Shown one piece after another: positions 10,308-16,875 of a DNA stretch of 17,690 nucleotides. Positions within the stretch are counted from its first letter, which is position 1; every line of letters begins with the position of its first letter. Under the pieces are notes generated by a model that did not search any database, had not been told where the DNA came from, and saw only the letters and a list, made by a program, of their open reading frames with translations. The position numbers and the translations under genes are program-made. Source of the stretch: Lysobacterales bacterium CG_4_10_14_3_um_filter_64_11 (GTDB taxonomy: Bacteria; Pseudomonadota; Gammaproteobacteria; Xanthomonadales; Xanthomonadaceae). The stretch spans positions 1 through 17,690 of the forward strand of contig PFJA01000106.1 in assembly GCA_002782905.1 (NCBI GenBank), read 5' to 3'.

Positions 10308-10396
10308 GCGCCGTGCGGGCGCCGGCTCGGTCGCAAGCACGCAGCGGCGACGGTGACGGTGTATCTTTGCGTCCCGCTTTCCCGGAAATCCGCTCC

Positions 10397-12043
10397 GTGT
10401 TGCGAATCACCGACCTCAAACTGCCGCTGACGCACAGCGAACGCGAACTGCACGATGCGATTCTGGTGCGGCTGGGCATCGGCGCCGAGGCCTTGCTGGG
10501 CTATCGCGTCGCCAAGCGCAGCCACGATGCACGCAAGCGCGGCGCGATCGCGCTGATCTACGCGCTGGACGTGGAGGTTGCCGACGAAGCCGCGCTATTG
10601 CGCCGTCTGAGCGAGCGCCACGAACGCGGCTCGCGGGTGGTGCCGACGCCGGACACCGCCTATCGTTTTGTCGCCACGGCTACGCAACCGCTGCCGCAAC
10701 GCCCGCTGGTAATCGGCACCGGGCCGTGCGGTTTGTTCACCGCGCTGTTGTTGGCACAGATGGGTTTGCGACCGATCGTGCTGGAACGCGGCAAGGCAGT
10801 GCGCGAGCGCACGGTGGATACCTTCGGGCTGTGGCGCAAGCGCCAGCTCAATCCTGAATCGAACGTGCAGTTTGGCGAAGGCGGCGCCGGCACGTTTTCC
10901 GATGGCAAGCTGTACAGCCAGATCCGCGACCCCAAACACCATGGCCGCAAGGTGCTCGATGAACTGGTGAAAGCCGGCGCACCGGAAGAAATCGCGTACC
11001 TGAGCAAGCCGCACATCGGCACCTTCCGGCTGGTCGGTATCGTCGAAAACCTGCGCGCAACGATCACCGCGCTGGGTGGCGAAATCCACTTTTCCAGCCG
11101 CGTCGATGACCTGCTGATCGACACCGATGCGACAGGCCAACGCCAGGTGCGCGGCGTCCGACTCAGCAATGGCGACATCCTGCATGCCGAGCATGTGGTA
11201 TTGGCGGTTGGCCACAGCGCCCGCGACACCTTTGCGATGCTGGCCGAACGCGGGGTCTATCTGGAAGCCAAGCCGTTCTCGATCGGTTTCCGGATCGAGC
11301 ATCCGCAGTCGCTGATCGACGAAGCCCGGTTCGGGCCGCAGGCCGGGCACCCGTTGCTCGGCGCCGCCGATTACAAGCTGGTGCACCACTGCACCGGGCA
11401 ACACGCCGGCCACGGCCGCGCGGTGTACAGCTTCTGCATGTGCCCCGGCGGCACCGTGGTCGCCGCCGCCTCCGAGCCCGAGCGCGTGGTCACCAACGGC
11501 ATGAGCCAGTATTCGCGCAACGAACGCAACGCCAATGCCGCGATCGTGGTCGGTATTACCCCGGACGACTACGCAGCTTACGGCGAAGGCCCGTTGGCCG
11601 GCATCGCCCTGCAACGGCACTGGGAATCGCGCGCCTTCATCGACGGCGGCAGCAATTACCACGCGCCAGCGCAGCGCGTCGGCGATTTTCTCAATGCCCG
11701 TGCCAGCACCGCCTTGGGCGCCGTGTTGCCGTCCTACACGCCGGGCGTGCAGCCGACCGATTTGAGCGCGTCGTTGCCCGCTTACGCGATCGCCGCGATC
11801 CGCGAAGCGCTGCCGGTATTCGCGCGTCAGATCAAGGGCTTCGCGATCGGTGACGCCGTGCTCACCGGCGTGGAAACGCGCACCTCCTCGCCGCTGCGCA
11901 TCAGCCGCGGCGAGGACGGCCAGAGCATCAACACACGCGGCCTGTACCCAGCCGGCGAAGGTGCCGGTTATGCCGGCGGCATCCTGTCGGCAGCGGTCGA
12001 TGGCATCGGTATCGCCGAAGCGGTGGCGCGGCGCATGCTGTGA
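10397..12043 (+). CDS. FAD-dependent dehydrogenase of COG2509 type, function unknown
   Basis: 548 residues from a GTG at 10397, chosen because the family opens MLRITDLKLPL; the frame is open upstream to an ATG at 10292, but that segment has no family features. The N-terminal alpha/beta part (about 1-95) contains 'KRSHDARKR'. It is followed by the FAD-binding GTGPCG dinucleotide fold (107-112) and ELR-type 'LERGK' (130-133). Next comes 'NVQFGEGGAGTFSDGKLYSQI', a hallmark of this family. The C-terminal 'GLYPAGEGAGYAGGI' is the second FAD contact. Cys residues in 'YSFCMCPGG' are conserved in relatives I recall and might be redox-active. It is probably a cytoplasmic flavoprotein; the substrate is unknown. 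It is monocistronic and divergent from yjdM. A weak GGAA is the only Shine-Dalgarno candidate. Confidence 0.9.
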   Translation: MLRITDLKLPLTHSERELHDAILVRLGIGAEALLGYRVAKRSHDARKRGAIALIYALDVEVADEAALLRRLSERHERGSRVVPTPDTAYRFVATATQPLPQRPLVIGTGPCGLFTALLLAQMGLRPIVLERGKAVRERTVDTFGLWRKRQLNPESNVQFGEGGAGTFSDGKLYSQIRDPKHHGRKVLDELVKAGAPEEIAYLSKPHIGTFRLVGIVENLRATITALGGEIHFSSRVDDLLIDTDATGQRQVRGVRLSNGDILHAEHVVLAVGHSARDTFAMLAERGVYLEAKPFSIGFRIEHPQSLIDEARFGPQAGHPLLGAADYKLVHHCTGQHAGHGRAVYSFCMCPGGTVVAAASEPERVVTNGMSQYSRNERNANAAIVVGITPDDYAAYGEGPLAGIALQRHWESRAFIDGGSNYHAPAQRVGDFLNARASTALGAVLPSYTPGVQPTDLSASLPAYAIAAIREALPVFARQIKGFAIGDAVLTGVETRTSSPLRISRGEDGQSINTRGLYPAGEGAGYAGGILSAAVDGIGIAEAVARRML

Positions 12044-12185
12044 GCCTGTCGGGCAGCCAAGCGCATGCAAGAAACCCGGGGGACGTCTTGCCAGCAGTTG
12101 TGCAACCCGATTGACGCGGCTGCACGACAAACCCAACGAGTGGCAGGGCCTGCGGTGGCATGCACATGGCGGTGGCCCAGCGCGC

Positions 12186-12191
12186 TACACT
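12186..12191 (+). promoter_or_regulatory. Possible -10 element for the small lysine-rich gene
   Basis: TACACT preceded by GC, 37 bp before the ATG of the small gene, resembles the GCTACACT -10 regions common in xanthomonads. The -35 is not evident. It lies in the 185-bp gap after the FAD-dehydrogenase gene, which otherwise shows no gene. Confidence 0.35.
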
Positions 12192-12228
12192 GCGCACGCA
12201 GTCCCGACCACCAACCAACGAGGATGTC

Positions 12229-12324
12229 ATGAGCAAGGGTTTGAATCAGAAAAAAAACAGCAAGAAGCCGCCGGCCAAGACGCTCAAGGAAAAGCGCGAA
12301 GCCAAGCAGGAAAAAAAGAAATGA
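12229..12324 (+). CDS. Small lysine-rich hypothetical protein (31 aa)
   Basis: ATG at 12229, TGA at 12322-12324, with GAGG 5 nt upstream. The product begins MSKGLNQKKNSKKPPAKTLK and ends EKREAKQEKKK. It has 12 lysines and one arginine in 31 residues, no aromatics and one charged helix-prone half. I recall similar 'MSKG..KK..KK.PAKTLKEKR' small proteins annotated as hypothetical in many proteobacteria, which supports it being real. The clean Shine-Dalgarno, the possible upstream -10 and the following inverted repeat also favour a real gene. The composition suggests binding to RNA, DNA or the ribosome surface, but that is only inference. It is easy to miss because of its length. Confidence 0.72.
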   Translation: MSKGLNQKKNSKKPPAKTLKEKREAKQEKKK

Positions 12325-12330
12325 ATCACG

Positions 12331-12359
12331 GCGTGCGCTGCGGTTGGTGACGCGCACGC
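12331..12359. terminator. Inverted repeat between converging genes, possible terminator
   Basis: GCGTGCGC (12331-12338) and GCGCACGC (12352-12359) are perfect complements with a 13-nt loop, 6 bp after the stop of the small gene and 37 bp before the 3' end of ybiI. No T-tract follows on either strand, so if it terminates it is atypical. Confidence 0.35.
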
Positions 12360-12396
12360 GTGAAATGCACGAACGCCGACGCCGCGTGAAACCGCA

Positions 12397-12663
12397 TCAA
12401 CGCAACTGGCTGTCCTTGCTGCCGCGCCGGTTGTAACCGGCGCTACCGACACTTGCCCGATCGCGTTGCTGCTGGCAGTTCACGCACAGGCGTACGCCGG
12501 GCACCGCCCGCCGTCGCGCCTCGGGAATCACTGCATCGCACGCCTCGCACTGTGCCAAGCCCGGGCCTTGCGGCAACTGGCTGCGAACGCGCTTGATGGC
12601 GTCGCTGATGGTCGCATCGATTTGCTCTTGCACGGCGTCGTCGTTTGCCCAGCCGGTGGCCAT
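12397..12663 (-). CDS. ybiI: DksA/TraR-type C4 zinc-finger protein (YbiI)
   Basis: 88 residues, identical in length to E. coli YbiI and similar from end to end: it opens MATGWANDDAVQEQI and closes GYNRRGSKDSQLR. The C4 zinc finger is Cys39-x2-Cys42 and Cys60-x2-Cys63 ('CEAC', 'CVNC'), within the DksA-type 'IPEARRRAVPGVRLC' motif. The protein lacks the long coiled coil of DksA, so an RNA-polymerase secondary-channel role like DksA cannot be assumed; the function of YbiI is not established. I chose the ATG at 12663 for the family start and an AGGAG 6 nt upstream (12670-12674). It is transcribed divergently from the GGDEF gene across 127 bp. Confidence 0.95.
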   Translation of the reverse strand: MATGWANDDAVQEQIDATISDAIKRVRSQLPQGPGLAQCEACDAVIPEARRRAVPGVRLCVNCQQQRDRASVGSAGYNRRGSKDSQLR

Positions 12664-12701
12664 GGCCTGCTCCTGAATTGCGGCGATCCTTGGTGCGTGC
12701 C

Positions 12702-12707
12702 AGCATA
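12702..12707 (-). promoter_or_regulatory. Possible -10 element for ybiI
   Basis: TATGCT preceded by GC on the minus strand, 38 bp before the ybiI ATG. There is no convincing -35. It is a by-eye prediction in the divergent ybiI/GGDEF gap. Confidence 0.3.
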
Positions 12708-12790
12708 GCGCCATCGTGCTGAATCGTGGGCATTACCGCGTGTGCCGGGTCCACGCATGGCAACACCCTTCCACCTGCATCGGAGCTGTG

Positions 12791-13888
12791 ATGCCCGAGA
12801 TGTCAATGGCCGCTGCACCCGTTGCGCGTGCTCGCTGCGAGCAGGCAGACCACTTGCACACACTGCCGCAACGCACCTATCGCCTGCGCGTGCTCGGCAT
12901 GGCTCTGGCTGCGCTGCCGACGGGCATGGTACTGCACGAATTGCGCGCGTCATGGCCATTTTGGGCATGGATCGTTTTTACCTGTCTGCTCTGGCCGCAT
13001 CTGGCTTACCTGATGGCGCGGCGCAGCAACGACCCATTTCGCGCCGAGCTGCGTAACTTCGTCATCGATTCGATATTCGCCGGCAGTTGGGTACCGATGA
13101 TGCACTTCAACACGCTGCCGTCAGTGATGCTGATCACCACCGTGATGGCTGACAAGATCAACGCTGGCGTGCGCGGTCTATGGCAACGCTCGCTACCCGG
13201 AATGTTGCTCGCCATCGTGGCCGGTGGCGCACTGACCGGATTTGCCTTTCAACCGCACACCAGCATGAGCGTGATGTTGCTGACGCTACCCATTGTCATC
13301 ATCCACGCCATGGTGGTGAGCCTGAGCAGCTACCGCTTGGTGCGCCGAGTGCAAACCCAGAACCAGCAACTCAAGGCGATGACGCAGCGTGACGCACTGA
13401 CCCGCCTCGACAGCCGCGATCATTGGCAGACCCAAGCCGCATCACTGTTGGCACAGCATCGTAACGGTGGCCAGGCTGCAACGCTGTTGCTGCTCGATGC
13501 CGACAACTTCAAGCACGTCAACGACCAATACGGCCACGCCATCGGCGATGATGTGCTGCGCGCCATCGCGCAATGCATTCGCAACACGTTGCGCACTGAC
13601 AGCATCGCCGGCCGTATTGGTGGTGATGAGTTTGTGGTCGCCATGCCTGCCGCACTGCCCGAAGCGCGCGCTGCCGCCGAACGCTTGCGAGCAAGCATCG
13701 CGGCAATGCGGTTTGCACCGATCCCCAATCTGCGCTGCTCGATCAGCATCGGTCTGGCCGAACCCCCCGCAACCGGACTTGGCCTGGTTGAATGGGTGGA
13801 GGCCGCCGATCGCGCACTGTATCGTGCCAAAAATGCCGGCCGCAATCGCACCGCAGTCGACGATGGCGCTGCCGTTGCTGCGATCTGA
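12791..13888 (+). CDS. MASE2-GGDEF diguanylate cyclase (AdrA/DgcC-like)
   Basis: 365 residues; the ATG at 12791 has GGAG 5 nt upstream. The N-terminal part (about 28-185) is a membrane-embedded MASE2 sensor: 'RTYRLRVLGMALAALP', 'LLWPHLAYLMARRSNDP' and several hydrophobic helices resemble E. coli AdrA/DgcC. A short coiled linker ('VQTQNQQLKAMTQRDALT') leads to a GGDEF domain (about 200-352). It has 'LLDADNFKHVNDQYGHAIGDD' (metal and GTP site), the active-site GGDEF at 277-281, and a C-terminal 'ADRALYRAKNAGRNR'. It should make c-di-GMP at the inner membrane. The upstream inhibitory site is degenerate: R268-T-D-S271 instead of RxxD, so product inhibition may be lost. No EAL domain is present. 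Confidence 0.93.
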   Translation: MPEMSMAAAPVARARCEQADHLHTLPQRTYRLRVLGMALAALPTGMVLHELRASWPFWAWIVFTCLLWPHLAYLMARRSNDPFRAELRNFVIDSIFAGSWVPMMHFNTLPSVMLITTVMADKINAGVRGLWQRSLPGMLLAIVAGGALTGFAFQPHTSMSVMLLTLPIVIIHAMVVSLSSYRLVRRVQTQNQQLKAMTQRDALTRLDSRDHWQTQAASLLAQHRNGGQAATLLLLDADNFKHVNDQYGHAIGDDVLRAIAQCIRNTLRTDSIAGRIGGDEFVVAMPAALPEARAAAERLRASIAAMRFAPIPNLRCSISIGLAEPPATGLGLVEWVEAADRALYRAKNAGRNRTAVDDGAAVAAI

Positions 13889-13927
13889 CGGATATTCGGC
13901 ATGGCGTGTATCCGTATCGATCCTCGC

Positions 13928-13933
13928 TACAAT
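13928..13933 (+). promoter_or_regulatory. -10 element for the S4/RsuA-like gene
   Basis: TACAAT preceded by GC, 26 bp before the ATG at 13960, which implies a leader of only about 20 nt. The -35 region is weak. The leader shows no Shine-Dalgarno. Confidence 0.4.
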
Positions 13934-13959
13934 GGCGCTCGCCACCAACGATCCACACC

Positions 13960-14676
13960 ATGTCCGAACCGATTCGCCTCAGCAAACGTGTCATGGAACT
14001 CGCCAACTGCTCGCGTCGTGAAGCCGAGCAGTACATCATGGGCGGTTGGGTGCTGGTCGATGACAAGGTGGTGGACGCACCGCAGTTCATCGTCGTGAAA
14101 CAGCGCATCGAGTTGTCGCCTGACGCTCGACTTGCCGCACCCGAACCGGCCACCTTGCTGCTGCACAAACCCGCCGGCCGTGAATCCGACATCCAATCGA
14201 TTGAAGCGCTGCTCGCCCGCGAAAACCGCTGGCCAGCCGATGATACCGGCATTACCCTGCTGCGCCGGCACTTCACCAAACTCACGGTGGTGATGCCGCT
14301 CGAAGCTGAAGCCAGCGGCCTGCTGGTGGTGACGCAAGACAAGGCCTTGCTGCGGCGACTGCGCGAGGACAGCAACCGCATCGAACAGGAGTTCGTGGTT
14401 GAAGTGGCCGGCACTATCGCCGCAAACGGATTGCAACGGCTCAATCATGGCCTGCGTTTCAACGGCCGAAACCTGCCGCCGTGCAAGGTGAGCTGGCAGA
14501 ACGAGATCCGCCTGCGCTTTGCGCTCAGCCCGGTACAACCCGGGCAGATCGCGTCGATGTGCGCCGACGTCGGCCTGCAAGTGGTGGCGTTCAAGCGCAT
14601 CCGTATCGGCCGCGTGCCGCTGGCGAAAATGTCGGTCGGCGAATGGCGCTACCTGCCATCGGAGCAGCGGCTTTGA
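13960..14676 (+). CDS. S4-domain RsuA/RluF-like protein with degenerate active site
   Basis: 238 residues. The N-terminal S4 RNA-binding domain (about 5-50) is intact: 'IRLSKRVMELANCSRREAEQYIMGGWVLVD'. The rest keeps the RsuA/RluF scaffold: 'LLLHKPAG' (66-73), 'SGLLVVTQD' (119-127), 'EQEFVVEV' (142-149), 'RIRIGRVPLAKMSVGEWRYL' (213-232). However, the catalytic GRLD is MPLE here, with E115 where the essential Asp should be, and the NRQIRRM motif is PGQIASM (194-200). All characterised pseudouridine synthases use Asp, so this protein is probably an RNA-binding non-enzyme or has altered chemistry. I recall Xanthomonas and Stenotrophomonas relatives with a similar 'LEADASG', so the change looks lineage-wide rather than a recent mutation. 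An intact RluA-family enzyme lies 0.6 kb downstream on the other strand. Confidence 0.88.
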   Translation: MSEPIRLSKRVMELANCSRREAEQYIMGGWVLVDDKVVDAPQFIVVKQRIELSPDARLAAPEPATLLLHKPAGRESDIQSIEALLARENRWPADDTGITLLRRHFTKLTVVMPLEAEASGLLVVTQDKALLRRLREDSNRIEQEFVVEVAGTIAANGLQRLNHGLRFNGRNLPPCKVSWQNEIRLRFALSPVQPGQIASMCADVGLQVVAFKRIRIGRVPLAKMSVGEWRYLPSEQRL

Positions 14677-14677
14677 G

Positions 14678-14702
14678 GCTGGCGGTACCGCACAGCGCCA
14701 GC
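14678..14702. terminator. Inverted repeat between converging genes, possible bidirectional terminator
   Basis: GCTGGCG (14678-14684) and CGCCAGC (14696-14702) form a 7-bp stem with an 11-nt loop. They fill the 25-bp gap between the S4/RsuA-like gene and the convergent DUF2058 gene, and the right arm ends in the latter's stop codon. There is no T-tract. Confidence 0.4.
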
Positions 14703-15238
14703 TACCAGATCAGATCGTCGGGCACCTTGAAACGATCATAAAACGCGTCGTCATCGGTTTTGCCGGCCGCGTCATCGCGGGCATGATCGAGCACGATCAT
14801 CGCCGCATCCCGCTCATACACCTTCTCTGCCGCCACGCGCGCAATCAGTGCGTAACCGCCATGGTGACGTACGATCACCAGCGCACCGCTTGCCAGTTGC
14901 GCGCGCAGGGCCGGGGTGACCAACACCGTGCGAATCTTGCCGTCGTCGCTGAAGCGGTAATCGATCTCGCCGTCACACGCGATCTGGTGGGTCTCGACGA
15001 TCTGGCGAATCTGCGCGACGCGTTCATGGTTGCGTGCCTGTGCGTTGCGCTCTGCCGCCAGCGCGCGGTCACGCTCGGCACGCTCGGCCTGCAGCCGCAG
15101 CACATCCACTTTCTCGGCATTCGCCGCCACAGGCCCCTTGGCATGACGCAGCTTGGCCTGCTCGCGCACCACCTGAGCCACTTTGGATTTCTTGACCAGG
15201 CCCGCTTTGAGCAACTGATCCTGCAAGAGATTGCGCAT
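14702..15238 (-). CDS. DUF2058 family protein (YaiL-like)
   Basis: 178 residues, against 179 for E. coli YaiL. The N-terminus has the conserved 'NLLQDQLLKAGLVKKSKV'. A highly charged Arg/Ala/Glu helix (about 25-80), probably a coiled coil, follows. The C-terminal domain has 'RNHERVAQIRQIVETHQI', 'DGEIDYRFSDDGKIRTVLV', 'YALIARVAAEKVYERD' and the family's closing 'FYDRFKVPDDLIW'. The family is annotated as nucleoprotein or polynucleotide-associated, but its function is not established. I chose the ATG at 15238; a GTG at 15247 is also in frame. No clear Shine-Dalgarno is visible. It lies 57 bp after the RluA-family gene on the same strand and may share its transcript. Confidence 0.92.
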   Translation of the reverse strand: MRNLLQDQLLKAGLVKKSKVAQVVREQAKLRHAKGPVAANAEKVDVLRLQAERAERDRALAAERNAQARNHERVAQIRQIVETHQIACDGEIDYRFSDDGKIRTVLVTPALRAQLASGALVIVRHHGGYALIARVAAEKVYERDAAMIVLDHARDDAAGKTDDDAFYDRFKVPDDLIW

Positions 15239-15295
15239 GGTAACCACAACAAATAGCCTGGAAGTTGATGCTCAGCATAACGTGTCCAAGGCGTT

Positions 15296-16177
15296 TCACG
15301 GCAGATCGAGCGTCAGCAAACTCTCGAACCGGCGCTGCCGCCCATCGAGCGGATCGACGAACGCCAGCGATTTCGCCAACAACTGCAACGGCCGTTCGCC
15401 ATCGTCTGGCGGCGCGGCGCACAGCACCGGGTAACAGCGATCATTCACGATCGCCGCAGCCAGCGCCGCCATGTGCACGCGCAACTGATGTTTGCGCCCA
15501 GTCAGTGGCGCCAGGGCATAGCGCCATAGCTGTTGACCGCGTTCGATGACGTCGATCCGGGTTTCGCTGTTGGGCTCGCCTTCGCCTTCCATCATCCGAA
15601 AAAACGGCTCGCCACGCAGCAGCCGGCTGCGCCGCGTCAGTGGAAACGCCAACGCCGGCAATGGCCGTGCCAATGCCTGGTAGACCTTGTCGATGCCACG
15701 CTCGCGAAACAGCGCGTGATACGCCGCGCGACTGCGCGGGTTGGCGGAAAACAGCACCAGCCCGGCGGTGTCGCGATCGATGCGGTGCAGCGGCACCAGA
15801 TCGGCATTGCCGAGGCGATCAATCAGCCGCGTCAACAAGGTCTCGCTGACAAACCGGCCCGTTGGCGCAACCGGCAACCCATGCGGCTTGTCAGCCACCA
15901 CCAGATGCGCATCGACATACAACACCGTCTCGGTCGCCGCGATCCGTGGCTCATCGACCACTTCGCGGAAGTAGCGAATCTGCAAACCAACCCGATACGG
16001 CGCATCCACGGCAATCGGCAGGCCCGCCGCGTCCAGCACCCGGCCGCGCGCAATCCGATCCAGCCAACGTTCGCGGCTGATCGCCGGAAACCGCGCGCAC
16101 AGGCCATCAAGCACGCTCGTCCACGGCCCTGGCGGCAGTTGCAAACGGCTCGCAGCAATGGTGCTTGGCACCCTCAT
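15296..16177 (-). CDS. RluA-family RNA pseudouridine synthase
   Basis: 293 residues. It converts specific uridines in rRNA or tRNA to pseudouridine; the target is not evident. The catalytic motif HRIDRDTAGLVLF is intact with Asp134. 'VLYVDAHLVVADKPHGLPVAP' (86-105) and 'TGRKHQLRVHMAALAAAIVNDRCYP' are the other RluA-family motifs. The N-terminal 70 residues are S4-like ('RERWLDRIARGRVLDAAG') but divergent. I chose the ATG at 16177; a TTG at 16183 is in frame. It starts 12 bp after the GFA gene stop, suggesting a GFA-RluA-DUF2058 transcript. No obvious ribosome binding site is present, consistent with coupling. Confidence 0.93.
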   Translation of the reverse strand: MRVPSTIAASRLQLPPGPWTSVLDGLCARFPAISRERWLDRIARGRVLDAAGLPIAVDAPYRVGLQIRYFREVVDEPRIAATETVLYVDAHLVVADKPHGLPVAPTGRFVSETLLTRLIDRLGNADLVPLHRIDRDTAGLVLFSANPRSRAAYHALFRERGIDKVYQALARPLPALAFPLTRRSRLLRGEPFFRMMEGEGEPNSETRIDVIERGQQLWRYALAPLTGRKHQLRVHMAALAAAIVNDRCYPVLCAAPPDDGERPLQLLAKSLAFVDPLDGRQRRFESLLTLDLP

Positions 16178-16189
16178 CGGCAACGCATC

Positions 16190-16606
16190 TCACACCGTAT
16201 CCGAATCGGGCGCACCTTTGCGCGGCAGGCCATCGTCAGCCAGCGCAACCCAGCCCACATGCGTATCCCAGAACACATGCGCCTGCGGCGTGCGATCCGC
16301 TGCGCTGGTGAGATTGGCCACGGCCAGATGCAGCTCATCGGGCCAACGCGTGGAGCGAAACGCCAGCGAACTGCCGCAACGCGAACAAAAACCACGCTCC
16401 GCTGCCGGCGAGGACGCATACCAGCGCAGCAACTGCTCATGATCGTGCACCACGCAGCCGTCGGCACGCATGCCGATCCAGGTGACGAACGCCGCGCCGT
16501 GCGCGCGTTGGCACTGAGTACAGTGGCAGTGCGCCAGCCACAAACTGGGCAAGGTACCGGTGATCTGCACCCCACCGCACAAACAGATCGATTGCAATTG
16601 GCTCAT
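16190..16606 (-). CDS. GFA-family (DUF636) zinc protein
   Basis: 138 residues of the glutathione-dependent formaldehyde-activating (GFA/CENP-V) fold. Zinc ligands are visible: Cys8 and Cys10 ('CLCGGV'), Cys27, Cys29 and Cys32 ('CHCTQCQRAHGAAF'), and Cys74 and Cys77 ('CSRCGSSL'). The late 'HVFWDTHVGW' is typical of the family. Despite the family name, enzymatic formaldehyde activation is doubtful for most members, and no formaldehyde dehydrogenase lies nearby, so the function is unknown. The ATG at 16606 has AGGGG about 6 nt upstream; the frame is open further but without family features. It is divergent from cfa across 269 bp. Confidence 0.92.
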   Translation of the reverse strand: MSQLQSICLCGGVQITGTLPSLWLAHCHCTQCQRAHGAAFVTWIGMRADGCVVHDHEQLLRWYASSPAAERGFCSRCGSSLAFRSTRWPDELHLAVANLTSAADRTPQAHVFWDTHVGWVALADDGLPRKGAPDSDTV

Positions 16607-16659
16607 GAGTTGCCCCTGGTGAAGCAATGATGTCGCACCCATTATCCGCATCGTCACCT

Positions 16660-16687
16660 GCTCTGCGCGCGCCAGCCTGCGCAGAGC
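16660..16687. repeat. 9-bp perfect inverted repeat in the GFA/cfa gap
   Basis: GCTCTGCGC (16660-16668) and GCGCAGAGC (16679-16687) are exact complements around a 10-bp spacer. The centre lies about 67 bp upstream of the GFA ATG and 200 bp upstream of the cfa ATG. Lacking a T-tract, it looks more like an operator-type dyad or a leader hairpin than a terminator. The rest of the 269-bp gap shows no gene. Confidence 0.45.
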
Positions 16688-16826
16688 GCGGCAACATGCC
16701 ACCCCATCGCCCGCCTGCTGGCAAACGTGTCATCGGCCGCGGGCTTGAACGCAATGCTCGCACGCGCGCGGTAGCCGTGGGTTCAGCGCGGCAAGCCATT
16801 CGACCGCTGCCCATTCACGCGTTACG

Positions 16827-16846
16827 ATCGGCGTTGCGTCGCCGAT
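16827..16846 (+). promoter_or_regulatory. Hairpin in the cfa leader/promoter
   Basis: ATCGGCG (16827-16833) and CGCCGAT (16840-16846) form a perfect 7-bp stem with a 6-nt loop, ending 17 nt before the strong ribosome binding site of cfa. A TACGAT at 16823-16828 could be a -10 partly inside the dyad, which would make this an operator; otherwise it is a 5' UTR hairpin. The E. coli cfa leader is known to be controlled by small RNAs, but no homology is claimed. Confidence 0.4.
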
Positions 16847-16875
16847 GTTGCATAGTCGCATGCAAAGGAGGCTCC

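Noticed and set aside
10595..12136. Long minus-strand open frame opposite the FAD-dehydrogenase gene
   Set aside because: It mirrors a gene with clear FAD motifs, has shadow-type composition (Arg, Gln, His, Gly) and shows no domain.
12111..12139. TTGACG as a -35 for the small lysine-rich gene
   Set aside because: No -10-like hexamer lies 16-18 bp downstream (that stretch is CCCAACGAG-like), and the plausible TACACT is 69 bp away.
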